Made by a program: the position numbers and the translations under genes. 9,608 nucleotides of DNA from JAAZFZ01 sp035647435. Lineage in GTDB: Bacteria; Bacillota; Clostridia; Oscillospirales; Acutalibacteraceae. This document shows positions 5,312 to 9,608 of this stretch, piece by piece. Location of the stretch: positions 1 to 9,608 of the forward strand of contig DASRNM010000111.1 of the NCBI GenBank assembly GCA_035647435.1, in the 5' to 3' direction. Positions within the stretch are counted from its first letter, which is position 1. Each line of letters opens with the position of its first letter. Below the pieces are notes generated by a model, which was given only the letters and a program-made list of their open reading frames with translations, was not told where the DNA came from and did no database searches.

Positions 5312-6442
5312 ATGAATTATAAACCCTTTTGCAACACAGAAATTGAGTTTACAAATTGTGACGGAATGAAGCAACAGCTTTTATCACTGAAGGCTAAAAA
5401 TGTTGTTTTTATAGCTTCCCGTTCATCAATTCATAATTGGGGATTGGGTGAATTTATTTCAGAAATGATGAGCAAATTCAATCTTATATGGCTTGATGAA
5501 GGATACAGAAACCCTACGCAAAATGATATTTTTAGGGCATTAACAAAAATTGATAAATCTTTCAAAAAAGCCGACTGCATAATTGCAATCGGTGGTGGGA
5601 GCAAAATTGATTTGGCAAAGGCAATAAGCGCTTTTCATGACGAAAACACAGTGCCGACAGAAAATGAAATCAAAACATCAATCAAAAACAAGTCTTACTT
5701 AAACAAAATAAGTTTTATCGACATTATATCAGTTCCATCAACGGCGGGCACAGGCTCAGAAGTTACACAATGGGCAACAATTTGGGATTCGGACAAAGAA
5801 GCGAAGTATTCAATCGACTGCGCTAACCTCAAACCCAGAAAGGCCGTTATTGTTTCAGAGCTTACATTGACCGCTTCACCCGAATTAACATTAGCAACAG
5901 GCCTTGATGCTTTGTGCCATGCTGTTGAAGCTTATTGGTCAAAGCACACAACGCCGCTTGTGCAAGATATTTCATTGCGTTCAATTCAAACCGTTGTCAA
6001 ATATTTAGGGTTATTGATGGGTGACAATAATAACCCTTTGTATAGGGAGAAGATGTGCAGGGCCTCTGTTTTGGCTGGTTTGGCTTTCTCACAAACAAGA
6101 ACAACCGCATGCCATTCAATCTCTTATCCACTGACCATGCTTTATAACATTCCGCACGGTTTTGCCGTTGCTCTCACATTGGCACAGGTTGCCCAAAAGA
6201 ACAAGGGGAGCTTTGCCAACGATTATGAGCTCTTCGAGGTGTTTGAGTGCTATGGTGGCATTGAGGGCTTTTTAAGCACAGTTAGCAAAGACATCGTAGA
6301 TTTGAGGTTAGGAACATGGGGGGTAACCGATAAAGATATAAAGGTTATTGTTATGAATTCATTTACGGGCGGAAGAATGGATAACAATCCCTATGATTTG
6401 AGTGAATGTGATATAACGCAGATTTTAGAAAACATACTTTAA
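5312..6442 (+). CDS. Iron-containing alcohol dehydrogenase, probable phosphonoacetaldehyde reductase
   Basis: This group III (iron-type) dehydrogenase is predicted to reduce phosphonoacetaldehyde to 2-hydroxyethylphosphonate with NAD(P)H, like PhpC, FomC and DhpG of phosphonate antibiotic pathways. The nucleotide-binding loop is AIGGGSKIDLAKA (92-104), followed by the family block PSTAGTGSE (142-150). The metal-binding set is complete: Asp199 and His203 in DALCHAVEA, His268 in ACHSISYP, and His282 in NIPHGF. Their spacing is close to that of E. coli FucO. Length (376) is normal and there is no signal peptide. AGGAG (5301-5305) lies 6 bases before ATG 5312, and the gap to the mutase fusion is 20 bases, so it is the last gene of the operon, ending at the bidirectional terminator. 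Sequence alone could equally fit a butanol- or propanediol-type dehydrogenase. The phosphonate substrate is inferred from the operon and from the absence of a transaminase or hydrolase for phosphonoacetaldehyde. Confidence 0.9.
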   Translation: MNYKPFCNTEIEFTNCDGMKQQLLSLKAKNVVFIASRSSIHNWGLGEFISEMMSKFNLIWLDEGYRNPTQNDIFRALTKIDKSFKKADCIIAIGGGSKIDLAKAISAFHDENTVPTENEIKTSIKNKSYLNKISFIDIISVPSTAGTGSEVTQWATIWDSDKEAKYSIDCANLKPRKAVIVSELTLTASPELTLATGLDALCHAVEAYWSKHTTPLVQDISLRSIQTVVKYLGLLMGDNNNPLYREKMCRASVLAGLAFSQTRTTACHSISYPLTMLYNIPHGFAVALTLAQVAQKNKGSFANDYELFEVFECYGGIEGFLSTVSKDIVDLRLGTWGVTDKDIKVIVMNSFTGGRMDNNPYDLSECDITQILENIL

Positions 6443-6462
6443 ATATAAAACAATAAAAAATT

Positions 6463-6498
6463 AGGCAACAGCACAGTTAATGTGATGTTGCCTTTTTT
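6463..6498. terminator. Bidirectional rho-independent terminator between convergent genes
   Basis: AGGCAACA (6463-6470) pairs with TGTTGCCT (6486-6493). A G/A mismatch is followed by CAC/GTG, enclosing a 7-base loop. T6 (6493-6498) follows on the plus strand. On the minus strand the hairpin is followed, after two A, by T6 (complement of 6455-6460). It therefore serves both the dehydrogenase gene, which stops at 6442, and the minus-strand gene, which stops at 6513. Confidence 0.88.
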
Positions 6499-6512
6499 GC
6501 ATTTGTTTGTGT

Positions 6513-9500
6513 TTATTCCTTGCCTTCAAACTTTTCAACGATAATTTCGTCATCATATTTGCCAAACTTTTTTATCACATCTTTTATCGGTGCTTTCTCT
6601 GCTTGAGAAACATAAATATCATTTGAATTATTCTCAACGTCTGAATTGTCGACAGCTTCATCTTGAGTGTTTTGTGATAAATCATTATTATCGCTATCGT
6701 CGCCAATATCATCAATAGAAAAATCGCTGATATTATATCCGACACTGTTTAACGGTGATATGCCAAGGTTTCTTTCGCCGTCAATCTCGTCTTCGTAATT
6801 ATCTATGTCGTCATCTAAATTTTGAAACGGCGACATTCCGAGACCTATTTTTGCTTTTTTTCTCGTTCTCTTATTTTTAACACCAAGAGTTATGAGAATG
6901 ATTACAAGCAAAGCCAAGGCTGAACCAGAGATATAAAGACCTAGCATAAAACCTTTTGGCATGAAGCTGAACTCAATATCGTGCTTGCCTTCTTCAAGAT
7001 TAACGCCGATCAATGCGTTGCCGACTTTAACAATATCTTCAGCGTTGAGAGCTTTGCCGTCAACCTTTATAGACCAACCTTCGTCGTATGGGATAGAGGT
7101 GTAAAGCATTCCATCTTCTCTTGCATTCACAGTGCCTTTAATAAGTGTGTCTTCAAAGGTTTCAACCTCAAACTTTTCTCTTTCGAGGCGATTGTATCCT
7201 TCGACAAATTTGTCCATATCAAGCTCATATGCAAAGAATGTTACATTGCCGCTATCGTCGCTTGAGTCGCTAATTGGTAACTCTATGTAAATCGGTTCAT
7301 CTGCTTGACACAACCCTAAATCAATTATATTCGATTTGTTTTCATGCTTGATAAAGAAATCACTGCCTTCAATATGAACATTTGATACTTCTCCGCCTTT
7401 AACATAAATATAACAGTTTTGTGTTGTTTCGGGCGTAATTGTTATTGTGAAACTTGCAGCGGCACCTTCAACTGTTTTATTAAATGTGAAGAAACCACTT
7501 TCAAAGCCTGTGTAAAAGGTATCAACGTTATCATACGAAATATCAGAGCTTGAAACTTCAAGTCTTTTAAAAACATCGTTTACCCCTGTTGCCTTTTCGA
7601 AAAAATCTGACTGGATTATAAACGGGTCTCTGCCTTCGTGTGACCAGTTTTCAATTTTTGAGTCAACCATAAACGCAATTGGCAGTTCATATTTATTCTC
7701 ATAAGCGGTGAAAACTCCAGATGTCGTAATGTGTTTATAAAGGTTGTCGCTCATTCTATCATTTTCATCGTTTTTAACAATGTATTTAAGCGACATCATT
7801 GCATTATAAACGGGTGTCTGAAGATTGTAAGTGCAACTGTTAATATAGTTGCTCATCATGCCGAGATTGTTTTGGAGATTGGATACTTTTTCGTATGCCA
7901 TTGAAGAAAAGTGAGAAACGCCGTTGTAATTATACCAAGACGGATCCATTCTTGCCCTTAGTTCGGTTAATTCCATGCGATAGAAATTATTGTTTTCTAT
8001 TTCATCAATTTCATTTTTAACTTTTCTAAAGTCATGGTAATCCCCAGCATAAACCGTTTTAGTTTGTGACATGCTGAAATGATAAGAATCACAGCTTATT
8101 ACTTCGCCAGTAACACAAACGAGAATTAAAAGAGCGATTGTTCCTGCTTTGAGCTTTTTGCTCCTCAAAGCGTAAAGTAGCAAGGTGTAAAAGAACACAA
8201 ACAGAAGGCTGAGCACGACGGTTATTTCATTAACATTTTTTGAGCCTAATTCCTGAACAAGAATGATAAAGAAAGCAATGCCGATACCCGTTGCTAAAAT
8301 ATCCTTTCCCTTCAACTCGCTAATGTGTCTGATGGCTTTGTATGCTATAGCCAGAAGTATAAATGAATACATGAATGAAAACCTGTAGGGCAAATCATTT
8401 GGAAAGTGAAAACCATGCCACACAAAATTTGCATAATTTATATTAAAACTGAAATAAAAAAATGCTAATAAACCTACATTTGCGATTTTTTCCTTAATGG
8501 GAATTGATTTTATAAAAAGGTAAAGTGGAACAAGCATAACCGTGACAATTCCGCAATATACATTCGGTAGGACATCCTCTCCGCTGCTTCTGATAGTAGG
8601 TTCAAGAGAGGCTAAGTGATTTGCTAAAAAATCAAAAATTGTGAAATAACTATCAATTTCTTTTGGAAGCGTGTCGGATATGGCATTGCTTGATTGAAGT
8701 ATAAAATAAACGGGCAAAAGCGCAAAGGCTGCAAGGCATGCAGCTAGCAATGAACCGCCGGCAAAAAGCAAACCGCTTGTCAAAAACCTGGATTTCTTGA
8801 TTTTATCGCTTTTTTTATAGTAGTACTCCGTGTCGTTTTTTGCATATTTCTTAAGGTTGCCACAACAATCGTCAAAATTGTATTTGGAAAAATAGTAAAT
8901 CATAAAATAAATTATTGAAAACATGCAAACCATGAACGACATATAATAATTGCTTATCATAACAAGCGCAATAACAATTATATATAAGGTTGCCTTTCGC
9001 TTGTTGATGATGTTTTCAATGCCGAGAATGACTAAGGGGAAAAGCATCATTGCATCTATCCACATTATGTTCCAGTAGTACGCAATGAAAAAACCGCAGA
9101 AGGAATACAAAATACCGAAAGCCGCTGTTATATGATCGTGCTTGCCAACGGAACGCTTTAAGTAATAGCAAAAAAATGCACTTGCTAAACTACCCTTTAG
9201 CAGTATTAATACGGAGACTGTTTCGGGCATATTGAAGTGACCTAGCAGCAAAACAATAAAAGATAAAGGGCTTGAAAGATAATTAAAAAAGTTGCCTAAA
9301 AACGAACTACCTAAGCCTGTGTTCCATGAGTATAAAAAACTGCCGCCATCTGCAAGTCTGTCATGAAGCTCACCAAAAAGAGGGCCATATTGATGGTACA
9401 AGTCAATTCTGAGAACTGTTTTATCTCCGAATGGTAAGGCATTATAGCAAAAGTATACAAATAGGATAAGAAGTGCGGTTATGGTAAATGCGAGAATTTC

Positions 9501-9572
9501 AAAAGAGTTGTTTTTAAACAAATTGCCAATGAATGAGCCGAATTTAGTGCCTTTTGAAGTCCTTTTGTTCAT
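6513..9572 (-). CDS. YfhO-family polytopic membrane protein (GT-C-like glycosyltransferase)
   Basis: YfhO-family proteins are large GT-C-fold membrane proteins. Studied members act outside the membrane with CsbB/GtcA-type partners to add sugars from undecaprenyl phosphate to teichoic acids. Residues about 24-45 are the first helix. The family hallmark follows in the first outer loop: DLYHQYGP (57-64, Asp57 being the likely catalytic acid), YSWNTGLGSSF (81-91) and NYLSSPLS (97-104). About a dozen further hydrophobic helices run to about residue 495. A long outer domain follows, ending in a block with PYDEGWSIKVDG typical of the family, then a last helix (about 873-898). After that comes a polybasic stretch and a 121-residue, very acidic, Asp/Asn-rich cytoplasmic tail, which makes the protein longer than B. 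subtilis YfhO (about 860). The start at 9572 has AAGGATGG (complement of 9582-9589) 9 bases upstream. No polyprenyl-glycan partner gene is in the window. The acceptor is unknown. Confidence 0.9.
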   Translation of the reverse strand: MNKRTSKGTKFGSFIGNLFKNNSFEILAFTITALLILFVYFCYNALPFGDKTVLRIDLYHQYGPLFGELHDRLADGGSFLYSWNTGLGSSFLGNFFNYLSSPLSFIVLLLGHFNMPETVSVLILLKGSLASAFFCYYLKRSVGKHDHITAAFGILYSFCGFFIAYYWNIMWIDAMMLFPLVILGIENIINKRKATLYIIVIALVMISNYYMSFMVCMFSIIYFMIYYFSKYNFDDCCGNLKKYAKNDTEYYYKKSDKIKKSRFLTSGLLFAGGSLLAACLAAFALLPVYFILQSSNAISDTLPKEIDSYFTIFDFLANHLASLEPTIRSSGEDVLPNVYCGIVTVMLVPLYLFIKSIPIKEKIANVGLLAFFYFSFNINYANFVWHGFHFPNDLPYRFSFMYSFILLAIAYKAIRHISELKGKDILATGIGIAFFIILVQELGSKNVNEITVVLSLLFVFFYTLLLYALRSKKLKAGTIALLILVCVTGEVISCDSYHFSMSQTKTVYAGDYHDFRKVKNEIDEIENNNFYRMELTELRARMDPSWYNYNGVSHFSSMAYEKVSNLQNNLGMMSNYINSCTYNLQTPVYNAMMSLKYIVKNDENDRMSDNLYKHITTSGVFTAYENKYELPIAFMVDSKIENWSHEGRDPFIIQSDFFEKATGVNDVFKRLEVSSSDISYDNVDTFYTGFESGFFTFNKTVEGAAASFTITITPETTQNCYIYVKGGEVSNVHIEGSDFFIKHENKSNIIDLGLCQADEPIYIELPISDSSDDSGNVTFFAYELDMDKFVEGYNRLEREKFEVETFEDTLIKGTVNAREDGMLYTSIPYDEGWSIKVDGKALNAEDIVKVGNALIGVNLEEGKHDIEFSFMPKGFMLGLYISGSALALLVIILITLGVKNKRTRKKAKIGLGMSPFQNLDDDIDNYEDEIDGERNLGISPLNSVGYNISDFSIDDIGDDSDNNDLSQNTQDEAVDNSDVENNSNDIYVSQAEKAPIKDVIKKFGKYDDEIIVEKFEGKE

Positions 9573-9608
9573 TGATTAATACCATCCTTACCTAATAAAA
9601 TATAGAAT

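Noticed and set aside
1240..6442. Phosphonate degradation operon
   Set aside because: No phosphonoacetaldehyde hydrolase, AEP transaminase or C-P lyase is present. PEP mutase plus the decarboxylase indicates synthesis.
6981..7265. 94-codon plus-strand open frame
   Set aside because: It lies entirely within the minus-strand YfhO gene, has no ribosome site or recognisable domain, and is an antisense shadow.
9599..9604. TATATT on the minus strand as the -10 box of the YfhO gene
   Set aside because: Plausible in position, but the -35 region lies outside the window and such a box is frequent by chance in AT-rich DNA.

Overview
The window reads as an AT-rich (low-GC) chromosomal segment of an endospore-forming member of the Clostridia, possibly a gut-type Oscillospirales or Lachnospirales relative. 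The evidence is the clostridial-style RsgA, a 28-codon gene matching the sporulation peptide SpoVM, strong AGGAGG-type ribosome sites, and a very large YfhO-family membrane protein. The genus cannot be fixed from sequence alone.

Layout. (1) Positions 2-1086, plus strand, conserved core: the 3' part of rsgA (ribosome-assembly GTPase, start outside the window), a 47-codon one-helix membrane protein, and a 28-codon spoVM. A 15-bp perfect hairpin at 1109-1146 follows. (2) Positions 1184-6442, plus strand: an extended -10 promoter and four tightly spaced genes forming a phosphonate cassette. These are a LicD-family transferase, phosphonopyruvate decarboxylase (aepY), a 674-residue three-domain protein (LicC/PntC-like nucleotidyltransferase, then GCT-like cytidylyltransferase, then PEP mutase), and an iron-type alcohol dehydrogenase predicted to reduce phosphonoacetaldehyde. 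(3) A bidirectional terminator at 6463-6498. (4) Positions 6513-9572, minus strand: a 1019-residue YfhO-family polytopic membrane protein, convergent with the cassette.

How the genes fit together. PEP is isomerised to phosphonopyruvate by the PEP mutase domain. AepY decarboxylates it to phosphonoacetaldehyde, and the dehydrogenase reduces that to 2-hydroxyethylphosphonate (HEP). A nucleotidyltransferase domain of the fusion would then give CMP-HEP, and LicD would transfer the phosphonate to a glycan or teichoic-acid-like acceptor. There is no 2-aminoethylphosphonate transaminase and there are no choline uptake or kinase genes. The simplest reading is therefore a self-contained four-gene module that makes HEP, activates it and attaches it to a cell-surface glycan. 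The individual reactions are known from the families; the combined use, product and acceptor are inference.
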